Origin: Drechslerella dactyloides
Lineage: Eukaryota; Ascomycota; Orbiliomycetes; Orbiliales; Orbiliaceae
Direction of reading: 5' to 3'
DNA: 64,000 nt
NCBI GenBank assembly: GCA_020064725.1
Contig: JAGTWJ010000013.1
Coordinates: forward strand, 1,045,318-1,109,317
The position numbers were made by a program, and so were the translations under genes. Below, piece by piece: positions 37,389 to 52,319 of the stretch (within the stretch, counting starts at the first letter, position 1; each line of letters opens with the position of its first letter). Below the pieces are notes generated by a model. That model saw only the letters and a list, made by a program, of their open reading frames with translations, was not told the DNA's origin and did no database searches.

Positions 37389-38086
37389 TGTCATGAGCCT
37401 ACAGCCTTAACAGCCCAGTCACCTTATATCCTGCTAGGATATTCTAAAAGAGCCTACCTTTTTATAGATATAATATAAGGTTTTAAAAATCAAATTAAAA
37501 TATTATATATTATATAATATATAAATATATAAATATTATATATATAAATATATAAATAAATAAAGTAAAAAAAATATAAATATATAAATATTTATTATTA
37601 TTATAGAATATTATTATATATTTAATTAAAATTATTTTATTAGTTAATTGATAACTTTTTTTTTAGGAATTATTAATTAATATTTAAATTATAATATTTT
37701 AATAGATAATTTATTTATTATTATTATTATATATTCTATTTTATAGTTATTATGATATTTAATATATATTTATCTTTTTTTATTAAAAAATTTATATAAT
37801 AATAATTGAGAATTAAAAACTTTAAATAAAGTATATTTAATCTAATTTTAAATTAAAATATAATATTTTAATTGATTATTTTTAATAAATAAAAAAAAAT
37901 AATAAATATATAATAATTTTTAATATAATTTATAAATTTTTTTTAATATATAAAAATAAAATAAAATTTTATAATACAAAATTATGAAAATATTTTATAA
38001 ATAATAATAATTTTAAATTAATATTAAATAATAAAGATAATAAATATAAAAATTTATTAATAATTTTTATATTTAAAAAATATATA

Positions 38087-38335
38087 ACGTCAACAATAAG
38101 CGACTGGACCAGACAAGCGACCGGACCACCCCCCTTGTATATTTCTTTAATTTAATATAAAAAAAATTTAAAAAAATATTTTTAGATTTGTAATAGTTTA
38201 TATAAACAAGATTAATTTTATTCTAATTTTAAATTAATTATTGATTAAGTTATCAATAAAAAGTGTTTTGGTAGGGTGTTGGTTTATATGGGGTGGTCCG
38301 CTCGCTTGTGTGGTCCGCTCGCTTGTGGAATACGT
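38087..38335 (+). mobile_element. 249 bp MITE, copy 3
   Basis: TA-flanked (38085-38086, 38336-38337). Same orientation as copy 1 and apparently identical to it, with unmutated ends. Confidence 0.9.
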
Positions 38336-38736
38336 TAAATAAAAAATAATTATAATAATAATTTAAATAATATTATATATATAAAAAAATAATAATATAA
38401 TATTTTTTTTTAAATTAATTAATAAATATATAAATAATTTATAAAAATATTAAAATAATTTAATAATAAGTATTAAAATATAAATTTTAAAATAAATAAA
38501 TAATATTATAATAAAAAAAAAAATAATATTAAATAAAAGTTAAAATAAAATTTTAAAATAATATAATAAAAAATATTTATAAAATATTAATAATATATAT
38601 AAATAATTTTGGTAATAATTAATAATATTAAAATAATTATATTAAAAAATTTTAAAAAATAATAAAATATATTAAAATTTTAATTAATATTTAAATAAAT
38701 AATATTGTTATTTAAAGATTTTTACTATTTACTATA

Positions 38737-40628
38737 ACGTCAATGATAAGCGAACGGATCAGATAAGTGAGTGGATCACCTCACCACACCTATGTGCCCA
38801 CCACTCCTCTTATATTTTATATCTCTATAACTACTGCAATGCCTGTTTTTATGATTGAATCTAAAGTTTTTTTAGTTATTGAAGTTATGAAAAAAAACTA
38901 AGAATTAAGTATTTAAACTATTATTAAATATTATAATATTTTTTATATTATTTTAATCTACTAATATAATAACCATTCTTTATAATATAATAATATCTCT
39001 AAATTATAAAATTTTATAAAATTAGAGGAGAATACTATTATTTAATATATATTTAAATTATATATATAATCTTTTTATCTTAAATTAAATAATGTAAAAA
39101 ATATGGCTAACTAGCTGCTACTAGTGTATAATAATAATAGTATACAACACATCAATAAAAAATAAACTGATAACTTTATTAAATACTGTTTAAAATTATA
39201 AACACATTTATCTAGGAAATACAACTATTAACAAGTGAAATATAAAGATTCTGTATTTATCAACAAATAATTTTAGTTAATAAAGATTATAAAAACCAAG
39301 TACAACATTACAAATAATAATATTTATAATTTTAATAAGACTAGCTTTATAATAAACATAATATCTATAATTATTATTGTTATAAATATTAAAACATATA
39401 ATAAAATTAAGTTAGCATAATTTAAAAATCATAAATAAGCAATAATTATCTAGAAAATAAATATAAAAAATTAGATAATACTATTATTTATTATCTTTAT
39501 TGAATAATACTATTTAATTAGTTAATATATAGTAATAAAACTACTAATAAATTGGATTATTATACTTTCTAATAATAGTTAAATAATAAATAAGCTTACT
39601 TTATAATAATTAAAATACTTTAATAAATTTATAGTACAGTATTATATTTCAAACTACTAGCTATTAATTTTAAATAATTATAAAAATTACTACTTTATTA
39701 CTTTTAAACTATATTACCAAAAACATAAAATTATTATAATCTATATATTACCACATTTATTATATATTTTTTAGTTATTAAATATTAACTACTTTAAACT
39801 ATTAAAATAGATGTATAATTATAAAATAAAAAGTTTGGTATATATATATATTAACTATATTTTTTAACTAAAGTTTCTTACTAGGTTCTATAAAATGTTT
39901 ACTATTATAATAATATTTAAAAATATATATAGTAGCTTTATTAAAATTAGTATTATATCTTATAATCTTAATAGAGTTTTATTAAAACTAAATATATAAT
40001 TACTAACAACTATTCCAGCAAATTTATATTTAGATATTATAAATACAACAGCTACTTAAACTATAAAAACACCATTAAACCTATTAAAGACTAATCTACA
40101 AACAGACCTAATTAAAAACCAGATTATTTAATACTAGAATAACTCTCCTATATTATTATTAATAACTATAGACTAATCATCTAAAAAAACACAAACTATA
40201 ATATATTAATTAGTATTTATACATGTAAAAAACATAATACTATACTCTACTAATAAAGTATTAAATAAATAATAATAAATAAAAAAATAATATATATAAT
40301 ATAAAAATATATTTACCATATATTAGACAAATAATATACTAGACCAAAACACTATAAATAAATAGTATAAACAGATAAAACTAAAAAATTATTAAAATAA
40401 TATATAGTTAAAAGAAGACTCTAAAAAAATATTATGCTACAATCAATACAGTAAAACTAGATATAATATTTAAATATATTAAAAGATATTTTAAATATAT
40501 AAATAAACTATTTAGTATATATCTAACTTAAAACTATAATATTGTAGTAGTGAAATCAGTATTTTCATTAAGATGGGGTGGTAAGGTGATCCGCTCGCTT
40601 GTCTGATCCATTCGCTTATCATTGACGT
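38737..40628 (+). mobile_element. Pogo/Fot1-like DNA transposon (1,892 bp)
   Basis: TA-flanked (38735-38736, 40629-40630). The ends start ACGTCAATGATAAGCGAACG and carry the GCGAACGGATC and (mutated) GTGAGTGGATC words. A transposase relic runs from ATG 38839 to about 40,500, mostly G-depleted on this strand. It is the sister of the copy at 15934. Confidence 0.88.
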
Positions 40629-41937
40629 TATCTAGATTTATATAAATTAACAAATTAAGAATTTTTTTTAAAAAAACTTAGTTATTTTTATATTAATATT
40701 TAATAAAATATTAAAAATAAAAAGTTTAATTAAATATAAAAAATAATTTAAAAAACTTAATTAGTTTTTTAATTAATTTAATAATTATTTCTTTTTTTAT
40801 TTTAAATAATTTTTTATAAAATAGTATAAGATTTTCTTTATAAAAATATATCTTAAAATAATATTTTTAATATTTATCTAATTTATAGATAAACCTATAA
40901 TAATACAATAAAAAAAATTTATAAAATAAAAATTTTAAAAATTAATAAGATTTTTAATATTTTTTAAGAATTTATAAACATCTTTAAATAAAAATATAAA
41001 TATAAAAATAAAGTTAACAAAGTTTTTAGAAAATTTAATTTAAATAAATTAAATTTATATAATTTTTTTTAATAATTTACATAATATATATTTTTTACTA
41101 ATTATAATAATAATATCTTATTTTATAAAATTAAAAAAAGATTTAAACTTAACCTTTAATTAAAAATTATTAAATAAAAATTTATTAAAAAAAATACAAA
41201 TTATTATAATATATAAACTATAATAATCAAATTAGATAATATATTATATTATTTTTAAAAAAATTTATAATAAAAAAAAATATATTATAATCTAAATAAA
41301 TATAATTTAAATAAATGTATTAAAAAATTTCAATAAAATTAAACTAAAATTAGAAAATTACTTTAGAAACTAAATTAAATTTATAAGCTAGAATCTATAA
41401 ATCTCAACATTATTTAATATTAAAAATCTAGGAAATCCAACATATTTTTTTATTATTAATATAATAAAGTAAAATATATTAAACAAAATTATCTTAAAAA
41501 TAAAAAAAAAAATATTTTTTAGAAATAATTTTAATAAAAATAATATTTTAAAATAATATAATAATTATTTATTTTAAAAAATTTTAATATAATTATTAAC
41601 AAAATCTAAAAATATATATACTCTAAAGCTAGATTAATTTAATACTAAAATATTACTCAAAAAATTAATATAATTATTAAATAAAATCTTATCCTATTTA
41701 CTAATATTTAACTAAAAAAAGATAAATTTAACTAATTATAGAATAATTTTTTATTAAAAATTTACTTAATATATAAAAAAAGCTTAGATAAATATTTATA
41801 AAAAAAATATTAAATAAATATAAAAATTTTTATAAAAATAATTTAAATATTTTTAATCTTAGTTATATTTTTAATTTAGTTTAATTAAGTATAATAAAAA
41901 TTTATTCTTAAAAACCTTAAAAATATAATAAGGATTA

Positions 41938-42919
41938 ACATCAACAATAAGTGAGCGGATAATACAAGCAAGCAAACACCCTCCCTACCCCACTTTAATA
42001 AAAATATTAATTATATTATCACTAGTATATGGTTTCCTAACTTGGGTATAATAAATTATTTATTTAAATTTTAAAAATATCTACTAGTATATTTAAATAT
42101 TATACCTAGATTTACTACAATTATTATAATAGTATATATATATAATAATAGTCTCTGGTTAAAAGGTATATTAATATTTTAAAAATATTAACCATTTAAC
42201 TACTTTATTTATAATATTATTATCTAGAATTCTATTAATTTAATATATAATAAATATATTTTTATATTGTATATATTATTTTTCAACTACTAATACTTAC
42301 TTAATAACTTATTTACAAAGTAAAATATTATGTTTTCTATATATATAAATATTATTTAGTATATTATTGTTTATATCTTTTTAGATAATTAGTCTATAAT
42401 TACTAATAATAATATAAAAGAATTATTTTAATATTAAATAATCTAATTTTTAATTAGGCCTATTTATAAGCTTATTTTTAATAAATGTAATAATATTTTT
42501 ATAGTTTAGATAACTGCTGTATTTATAATACCTAGATATAAATTTACTAAAGTAAATATTAGTAACTATATATTTAACTTTAATAGAATTTTATTAAAAT
42601 TATAAAATACAATATTAATTTTAATAAAGCTACTATATATATTTTTAAATATTATTATAATAGTAAATATCTTATAAAATCCAAAAAAAAACTCTAGTTT
42701 AGAAATATAATTAATATATATATATATTAAATTTTTTATTTTATAGTTATATATCTATTTTAATAACCTAAAACAACCAATATTTAATAACTAGAAAATA
42801 TATAATAAATACAGTAATATACAAATTATAACAATCTTATACTTTTAATAATATAACTCAAAAATACCTAAATAATAACTTTTATAATTATTTAAAATTA
42901 ATAATTAATAATCTGAAAA
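41938..42919 (-). mobile_element. Left ~980 bp of a pogo-like DNA transposon, cut by an LTR
   Basis: TA precedes it at 41936-41937. The end (ACATCAACAATAAGTGAGCG) is a mutated form of the family seen at 23296 and 35078. The minus-strand transposase relic covers the C-terminal half, up to the point matching 24,280 in the copy at 23296. The Gypsy LTR then begins. The missing right half is not found after that retrotransposon's other LTR. Confidence 0.75.
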
Positions 42920-43431
42920 TGTTATGAGATAACAGCGTAATACCCGAATATCCTGTATAGACTGGATTCCTATACAGACACCCAGTCCACTCAGTATATA
43001 AAGTAATAGTATATCTATATATTATAAAGAAAAGATTTTTATATAAAATATATAATTATATAAGATTATTTTATATAAATAATTAATTTATATAGTAGAT
43101 TAAATTATATAGATAATAAGAATTATATAGATAATAGAACTATATAAAGTCCTGGATTATATAGATAAATATTGTTATAAAAGAATATTATTTCTATTAT
43201 ATTTTTTTTAATATAGAAATTATTATAATAATTTATAATATATAATGTATTTTTTGTTTTTAATTTCTAGGAAATCAGAAGCAAAAAGTAAGTAATACTT
43301 AGAAATAAGAAATATAATATATTAATATATCTTTATTATTTTATATATTAGATATTATATATATAATTAGTATATTTTATTCTAAGATTAATAGCTTTTT
43401 TTTTAAGAATTATTAGTTAATACTTAAATTA

Positions 43432-44502
43432 ACGTATTCCACAAGCGAGCGAACATCCCAAGCGAGCGAACACCCCCCCAGCCCACCAAAAACCTTTTTA
43501 TTAATATATTAATAAATATTTATTATAAAATTATAGAAAAATTACTTCTTTAAATAATAGTTTAAAATAATCTAGTTAGTATTTTTTTTTATTTTTTAAT
43601 ATTAATATTAAATTAATAATAATTATTTTAAATATTGTTAAAAACAACACATTTTTTTATTGTTTGACTCTAAATATCTAAATAATTTACGAACGAAAAT
43701 CTTTAAAAATTAAAAATCTAATAAATAATGATATAATCTAGGCCTGTTTAAAGCTACTATTTATAATAATAAAAATTAAGTTCTAGAAACTCTGCTAAAG
43801 TTGGCACAACACACTAACTATTTTTTTAAAATAATTATACATAAATATAATTAAAAAAATTAAAAAAATAAATTTGAATTTAATATATTAAAACTTTTTT
43901 ATTTTTATTTTTTTAATTTTTTTTTATATATTATATAATTTAATATCAATATTTTTAATTTTTATAATAAAATTTTATAAAAAATTGAATTTTTATTAAA
44001 AAAATTTAAAAAAAATTATAAAATAAAATATTAATTTACTTTAATTTAAAAAAAATTTTAGGATTTTTTTATTATATTTTTATATATAATTATAATAAAA
44101 AATAGCTAGTGTGTAGTCAGTGTGTTGTGCTAACTTTAGCAAAATCTATAAATTTTAATTTTTAATATAATAGATAGAGGTTTTGTACAGGCCTAGATTA
44201 TATATTTATTTAATAGATTTCTTATTTTTAAAGATTTTTATTTATATATAATAAAGATATTTACTGGCAAACACTTAAGATTATATGCTGTTTTTTAAAA
44301 ATTTTAAATTAATTATTATTAATTTACTTTTATATTTAAAAAATGTAAAAAAATATAATGAATTGATTTTAATTTATATTAGTTGAAAGATATTTTTTTT
44401 ATAATTTTTTAAGAGATATTAATTAGAATATTAATAAAAAGGTTTTGGTGGGGTGTTGGGGTGTTCGCTCACTTGGGGTGTTCGCTCGCTTGTGGAATAC
44501 GT
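43432..44502. mobile_element. Foldback (near-palindromic) element, copy 3 (1,071 bp)
   Basis: Inserted in an LTR with TA on both sides (43430-43431, 44503-44504). Both ends read ACGTATTCCACAAGCGAGCG, with a doubled GCGAGCGAACA word. The arms are reverse-complementary but more diverged than in copy 2. AAAGTTGGCACAACACACTA lies in the left arm with its partner near 44,120. Confidence 0.85.
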
Positions 44503-44680
44503 TATAGTATTTTAATAGTTAATTTATTTTATTATTATTATTATATATTTTATTTTATAGTTATTATTATATTTGATATATATTTATCTTTCTCTATTAA
44601 AAATCCTATATAATAGTAATTAAGAATTAGGAATTTTAGAATAAAGTATATTTAATCTAGTTTTAGATTAAAATATAATA

Positions 44681-46853
44681 TTTTAACTAATTATTCTTAA
44701 TACATAAAAAGAAATAATAAGTATATAATAACTTTTAATATAATTTATAAATTCTTTATAAAATATAAAAATAAAATAGAATTCTATAGTATAGAACTAC
44801 AAGAACTACTTATAAATAATAATAACTTTAAATTAATATTAAATAATAAAAATAATAAATATAAAAGATTTATTAATAATTTCTATATCCTAAGAATATA
44901 TAAATAAAAAATAATTATAGTAATAATTTAAATAGTACTATATATATAAAAAAATAATAATATAACAAATTCTAATTCTCTTAAATTAACTAATAAATAT
45001 ATAGATAGTCTATAAGAATACAAAAATAGATTTATAATAAATATAAAAATATAAATTTTAAAAAAAATAAATAATATTATCTTAAAAAATAATATTAAGT
45101 AAAAACTAGAACAAAGTTTTAAAATAATATAATAAAAAATAATTACAATATATTAATAATATATATAAATAGTTTTAATAATAATCAAAAATATTAAAAT
45201 AATTATATTAGGAAATTTTTAAAGAAATAATAAAATATACTAAAATCTTAATTAATATCTAGATAAATAATATTATTATTTAGAATCTTATATTATTTGC
45301 TAATTTTAGATTTATTTTAATTAATAGATTAGAAGCTTAAGAAAATAGAACTATAGCTATTTTTATAATAATATCTAATAAAGTATTAAAAGTAGAAAAT
45401 CTAATTAAATATAAAAGATAATCTAAAAAATTTAATTAATTTTTTAATTAGTTTAGTAATTATTTTTTTTTTTATAAAAAATGATTTATTATAGAATAAT
45501 ATAAAATTTATTTTATAAAAATATATTTTGAAGGGAATGTTTTTAATGTTTATTTAGTATATAAATAAGTATATAAAAATATATTAAAAAAAGATTAAGA
45601 AATATAAATTCTAGAAATTAATAAAGTTTTTAGTATTTTCTAGGAATTTATAAATTTTTTTAAATAAAAATATAAATATAAAAATAAGGTTGAGAAAGCT
45701 TTTAGAAAACTTAATTAATTTAAATAAATTGGATTAGTATGATTCTATTTCTAGCAGTTTGACTAATATGTATTTCTTATTAAATATAATAATAATACTT
45801 TATTTTATAAAGTTAGGGAAGAATTTAAATCTAATCTAAAGATAGAAATTATTAAATAAAAATTTTTAAAAAAGAAGATAATTTATTATAAAATATAGAT
45901 TATAGTTATTAAATTAGATAATATACTATATTAATCCTAGAAAGATTTATAGTAGAAAAAATCCTACTACAACTTAAATAAATATTATTTTAATAAATAT
46001 ATTAAGAAATTTTAATAAAATTAAACTTAAATCAAAAAATCTTCTTAAAAACCAAATAAAATCTATAAATTAAAACCTATAAATCTTAATACTATTTAAT
46101 ACTAAAAACTTAAAAAATCTAATATATCTCTCTATTATTAATATAATAAGGTAGAATATATCAAACAAGATTATCCTAAAAAAAAAAGAAAAAAAAACTT
46201 TTAAAAACAACCCCAGTAAGAATAATAATTTAAAATAATAAAACAATTATTTATTTCTAAAGATTTTAATATAATAGTAAATAAAATATAAAAATATATA
46301 TACTCTAAAATTAGACTAATCTAGTATTAAATATTATTTAAAAAATTAATATAATTATTAAATAAAACTCTGTCTTATTCACTAATATATAACTAAAAAA
46401 AGATAAACTTAATTAATTATAAAATAATTTTATACTAAGAATATACTTAGTATATAAAAAAAGCTTAAATAAATATTTATAAGAAAAGTATTAAATAAAT
46501 ATAGAAATCTTTATAAAAATAATTTAAATATTTATAATTTTAATTATATTTTTAATTTAATTTAATTAATTATAGTAAAAACTTATCCCTAGAAACCCTA
46601 AAAAATATAATAGAGATTATTATATTAAATAAAAATAATAAATAAAAACTATTAATAAAAATATAAATAGACCCATTTTTTAAATAGTTTTCTTTTAATA
46701 ATATATTTAGATTTATAAATTATAGATTTATATTAAATATAGATTTAATATATTTATAAAAGAATAAACTATTTAGTTATAGGATATTTAAAATTAATCT
46801 TTATTAAAATTATTAATAGTAGCTAAAATATAATATTATTAGATATAAAGATA
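44681..46853 (+). pseudogene. gag-region relic of the 42920 Gypsy copy
   Basis: Colinear with 5,769-8,069. The zinc-knuckle relic near 46,130-46,175 reads YYxYNKVEYIKQDY, with both terminal Cys codons changed. Stops throughout. Confidence 0.55.
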
Positions 46854-47791
46854 ACGTCAATGATAAGCGGCCGGCACAGACAAGCAAGCAGCACAGCTCC
46901 CCACCTTACTCTAACAAAAAGTCTAGTTATATTACTATTACCAAATAATTTCTTATTTTAGAAATAAGAAATTATTTATTTAAATTCTAAAAATATCTAT
47001 TAGTAGATTTGAATATTATGTTTAGTTTTACTACAGTTATTATAATAATATATATATATGATATTATCTTTTAGCTAGAAAGTATATTAACACTTTGGAA
47101 AAACTAGTTATCTAATTATTTTGTCTATAGTATTATTATCTAAGATTTTATTAATCTGGTATATAGTTAGTATATTTCTATATTATATATATTATTTTTT
47201 TAGCTGTTGGTACTTATTTAGTAGCTTATTTGTAAAGTAAAGTATTATATTTTCTATATATATAAACATTATTTAGTATATTATTATCTATATCTCTTTA
47301 AATAGCTAGTCTATAGTTGTTAGCAACAATATAAAAAAATTATTCTAATATTAGATAATCTGGTTTTTAATTAAGTCTATTTGTAGACTAACTTTTAATA
47401 AATTTAATAATATTTTTATAGTCCAAACAACTACTATATTTATAATATTTAAATATAAATTTACTAAAATAACCATTAGTAATTATATATCTAATTTTAA
47501 TAAAATTTTATTAAGATTATAAAACACAATATTAATTCCAACAAAACTATTATATATATTTTTAAATATTATTACAACAATAAATACCTTATAAAATTTA
47601 GAAAGAAACTTTAATTTAAAAATATAACTAATATATATATATATTAAAGTTTCTATTTTATAATTATATATCTGCTTTAATAATTTAAAGTAGTTAATAT
47701 TTACTAATTAAAAAATATATAAAAAATATAATAATATATAGATAATAATAATTTTTTATTTTTAGTAGTATAATTTGAAAGTTATTAAATA

Positions 47792-48040
47792 ACGTCAACA
47801 ATAAGCGACTGGACCAGACAAGCAACCGGACCACCCCCCTTATATATTTCTTTAATTTAATATAAAAAAAATTTAAAAAAATATTTTTAGATTTATAATA
47901 GTTTATATAAATAAAATTAATTTTATTCTAATTTTAAATTAATTATTAATTAAATTATCAATAAAAAGTGTTTTGGTAAAATGTTGGTTTATATAGGGTA
48001 GTCCACTCGCTTATGTGGTCCACTCACTTGTGGAATACAT
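47792..48040 (+). mobile_element. 249 bp MITE, copy 4, RIP-marked
   Basis: TA-flanked. It differs from copy 1 mainly by G-to-A on the plus strand, including the last four bases (ACGT to ACAT) and CGAGCGG-type words. Confidence 0.85.
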
Positions 48041-48511
48041 TAGTAGTTTTTATAACTATCTAAAATTAATAATTAATAATTTAAAAAATAATATTATATT
48101 ATAAATTTATTAAAATATTTTAATTATTTAAAAGCCAGCTTATTTATCATTTAATTATTATTAAAAAATATAATTATCCAATTTTTTAATAAATTAATTC
48201 CTATATATTAATTTATTAAATAATACTTTTTAATAAAAATAATAAATAATAATACCACATATTTTTTTATATTTATTTTTTAAATAATTATTATTTATTT
48301 ATAATTCTTAGGTTATACAAGTTTTATTTTATTATATATTTTAATATTTATTACTATAATAATTATAGATATTATACCTATTATAAAGCTAGTTTTATTA
48401 AAATTATAAATATTATTATCTATAATACTATATTTAGCCTTTATTATCTTTATTAGCTAAAATTATTTATTTATAAATACTAGATTTTTATATTTTATTT
48501 ATTAATAATTA

Positions 48512-48760
48512 ACGTATTCCACAAGCGAGCAGACCATATAAGTGAGTGGACTACCCTATATAAATTAACACCCTACCAAAACACTTTTTATTGATAATTT
48601 AATCAATAATTAATTTAAAATTAGAATAAAATTAATCTTGTTTATATAAATTATTACAAATCTAAAAATATTTTTTTAAATCTTTTTTATATTAAATTAA
48701 AGAAATATATAAGGGGGGTGGTCTGGTTGTTTGTCTGGTCCAGTCGCTTATTATTGACAT
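48512..48760 (-). mobile_element. 249 bp MITE, copy 5, RIP-marked
   Basis: TA-flanked, opposite orientation to copy 4 and 470 bp from it in the same host element. It carries both C-to-T and G-to-A differences from the intact copies. Confidence 0.85.
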
Positions 48761-49248
48761 TATACTTTTTAGAGAAATATGTTTATAATTCTAAGCAACA
48801 TCTAACAAAATTATTAATCTATTTCTTATTAATATATTAAATATTATTATTATTATATATCAATAACAGTTAATTGGTTATATCTTCTATATTAAATAAT
48901 CTAAAATAAAAAAATTATATAGATAATTTAAATATATATTAAATAATAATATTTTTTTTTAATTATATAAGATTTTATAACTTTAGAATACTTTTATTAT
49001 ATAAAAGGCAGCCACTACAACAATATACTAAAATTCTATATAAAATATTATATAATTTAATAGCTATTTAAATATTTAAAGTTTTATTTTTTTTTAATAC
49101 CTTAATAACTAAAGTAATATAAGATTTAATTATAGTAATAGCTATTATTATAGTTATAATAGTGTATAATATTAAAGATAGCTTATCAGGGGTGCTTCGA
49201 AAGGTATACTGGTCGTTTGTCTGTGCCGGCCGCTTATCATTGACGTTA

Positions 49249-52068
49249 TAATTAATAAAAAATATAATATTTTTTAATTATACTAGAAATCTATATATTA
49301 TTATATAATTATTTTATATAGATAAAATTTTGCTAATTAATAAGAAATTTATTAGTTTTAGGTAAAAAATAATAAAAATTTATTTTAATATAATCTTAAT
49401 AAATAATAATAATTTTTTAAAAGTATAGAATATCTTTTTTATAAAAAATAGAAATATTATTTTTATAAAAAAAATAGTATTAATATTTAATTATATAAAT
49501 ATTTTAATTTATATAATAATTATTATAATAAATAGATCTATTAATATTACTATTTTTTATATTTTAATTATATTAAAGAATAATTATTTAGAAAAATTTT
49601 TAATACCTTCAAATATATATATTATATTAGATATTTTATAATATAGAATAACTATTATATATATTATTATAATAATTTAAATCAAAGAAATAGAAGAAAT
49701 TAATTTAAATAAAACAAGCTTAAAAAGATATATTAAATAAAATTAGAAATCTAATATAAGAATATAAAAAAAATTAAAAAATCTATAAAAAAATAGATAA
49801 TTTTAGTTAGTAAAATAATTTTAGTAAAATAAAATATATTATAAATAATAAACTAGAAAAACTACCCTATATATTATATATAATATATATTAAAATCTTT
49901 AATATATATAAAAAATAGGAATAATACTTTAATACCTACTTTTACTAAAAATACAAAAAAGAAATATTAAAATTTAAAACTAAATACTTCTATAAAAATT
50001 ACATATATTATTTTAAAAAATATAAAGAAAAATAATAATATTACTATATATATTTAATAAAAAAAAAAAAATCTACTACCTAAAATATTTTTATTATTTT
50101 AATACTTTAAAAATTTATAGAAGATATATTTAATAATATAAATTAAAAAATTAGAAATATTTTAAAACTAATAGAAATATACTAAGATAAAAAATCTTAG
50201 TTTTTATAAAAAACTTATTTTTATTTTATTTATTTTTAAAAACTCTATAAAAACCTTAATTAATAATAAAATAGAAAAAAGCTATATTTCTACTATAATA
50301 ATGTAAAAATATTAATTTAAAATATAATAGAAATTTAATATTTATTGAGTTACCATTTTTTCATACTAAATTTTAGGAAAAGTTATTTAAGAAATAATTT
50401 TTAAATTATTTATTAATAAATATTTAGAAAAATATATAATTAATATTTTAAATCTTTTAAAAGATATTTTATTAATTTTTAGATTCTTATAATTAATAAA
50501 ATATAACTTTAGTATTAATTAAAAAAAGAAAGAAATTACCTTTAATAACTGTAATTATTAAAAAATTGTTAAAATATAACTAATTAATAGGAATATTTTA
50601 AGAAAAACCTATTTAAAATTTATAATATATTTATTTAAAAAAGAAATTAGAAATAAATATAAATATAAATTAAATATTTTATAAAAAGTATAGATTTAAA
50701 TTAAGAAACTATATATAATATTTGAAATAGCAGATATTTTTAAATAAATATTTAAAAAAAAAAAATATTTTTTAATTTGTATTAGAAAAATAAATTTTAC
50801 TAGAAATTAACTTATTTAAATATTTAATATTATTATAGAAAGAAATATAAATTTAATTTATATTAATATATAAATATATTAATATAATTTTAATTTATAT
50901 TAATATATAAATATATTAATTAAGAGGTAGTAGTATTTTAAAAATATATGAAAAAAAAATTTAAAATAAAATATATATAATTTTTTAATTTATTAGTAGA
51001 ATATTTTATTTTATTTATAAAAAAAAAGAATATAGATAAATTATAAATTTGTATTGATTATTAAATCTTTAATATAATTATTATTAAAGATAGAGAATTC
51101 TTACTTCTTATTAATAAATCTTTTAATAAAATATTAAGTATTATAATTTATATAAAACTTAATTTTATTAATATATACTATAATATTAAGATTAATTTTT
51201 AAAAAAATAGAAAACTATTTTTAAAATTAAATATAAATTATTTAAATATTTAATTATGTTTTTTAGATTAATTAATGTATTTGTGACTTTTTAAATATTT
51301 ATAAATTATATTTTATAAAAATATATTAATAATATATATATAGTATATTTAGATAATATTTTTATTTATAATATAGACTCTAATAAATATTAAAAATATA
51401 TTAATTAAATCTTTAAAACTCTGAATTAATATAAATTTAAAATTAAATTAAAGAAATTTAAATTTGAAGTTATTAAAATTAAATTTTTAGAAACTATTAT
51501 AATTTTATATGGTATATAAATAGATCTAAAGAAAATATAAATTATATAAAATTAGTTAATATTAAAAATATTTAAAAAAGTATAAATTTTTTTAAAATTA
51601 TATAATTACTACTAATGATTTATTTGAGAATATAATTACTTAGTTCTTATTTTCTTAAAATTGATGAAAAAAAATATATAATTTGAAATAATTAAAAAAA
51701 GAATTAAGGTTTTCTAAATTTTAAAAAAAACTTTTATCTTAGTATTAATTTTTGAATTATATAATTCTAAGTTATTAGTATAAATAAAAGCTAATATTTC
51801 TATAATAATTTTAGAAGTCTGCTTATTATAGAAATAATCTAACTAAAAATAGTATTTAATTATTTATTTATTATATAAATTTAATATTATAAAAATTAAA
51901 TATTTAATATATAATAAAAAATTTATAGTTATCTTATATGCTTGTAAAAAATAAAGAGTTTACTTATAAATCATAAAATTATTTAAAATATTCTTTAATT
52001 ATAAAAATTTTATTTATTTTCTAATAATAAAAAAACTTAGTAGATATTAAATTTAAGAATAAGAAATA
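49249..52068 (+). pseudogene. pol-region relic of the 42920 Gypsy copy
   Basis: Protease and reverse transcriptase positions are colinear with 10,215-15,580. YIVYLDNIFIYN around 51343-51354 is the decayed YLDD box, one Asp codon still GAT. No long frame survives. Confidence 0.6.
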
Positions 52069-52317
52069 ACGTATTCCACAAGCGAGCGGACCACACAAGC
52101 GAGCGGACCACCCCATATAAACCAACACCCTACCAAAACACTTTTTATTGATAACTTAATCAATAATTAATTTAAAATTAGAATAAAATTAATCTTGTTT
52201 ATATAAACTATTACAAATCTAAAAATATTTTTTTAAATTTTTTTTATATTAAATTAAAGAAATATACAAGGGGGGTGGTCCGGTCGCTTGTCTGGTCCAG
52301 TCGCTTATTGTTGACGT
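52069..52317 (-). mobile_element. 249 bp MITE, copy 6
   Basis: TA-flanked (52067-52068, 52318-52319) and apparently identical to the copy at 18767. It sits where this Gypsy copy lacks about 1.8 kb of pol. Confidence 0.9.
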
Positions 52318-52319
52318 TA

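Larger units (their letters stand above)
37389..41937 (+). mobile_element. 5' part of a Gypsy copy with a type B LTR
   Basis: LTR 37389-37865 starts TGTCATGAGCCTACAGC and shares its 3' half with type A. Leader and gag sequence follow, colinear with 5,769-7,660 and 44,681-46,620, interrupted by a 249 bp MITE (38087-38335) and a pogo-like element (38737-40628). The zinc-knuckle region is near 41,450. The copy is cut off by the pogo-like element at 41938. Confidence 0.7.
46854..49246 (-). mobile_element. Pogo-like DNA transposon with two nested 249 bp MITEs
   Basis: TA-flanked (46852-46853, 49247-49248). The ends start ACGTCAATGATAAGCGGCCG with a GCCGGCACAGACAAGC word not seen in other copies. 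Without the two MITEs it is 1,891 bp. The minus-strand transposase relic is heavily decayed. It is a separate end family. Confidence 0.85.
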
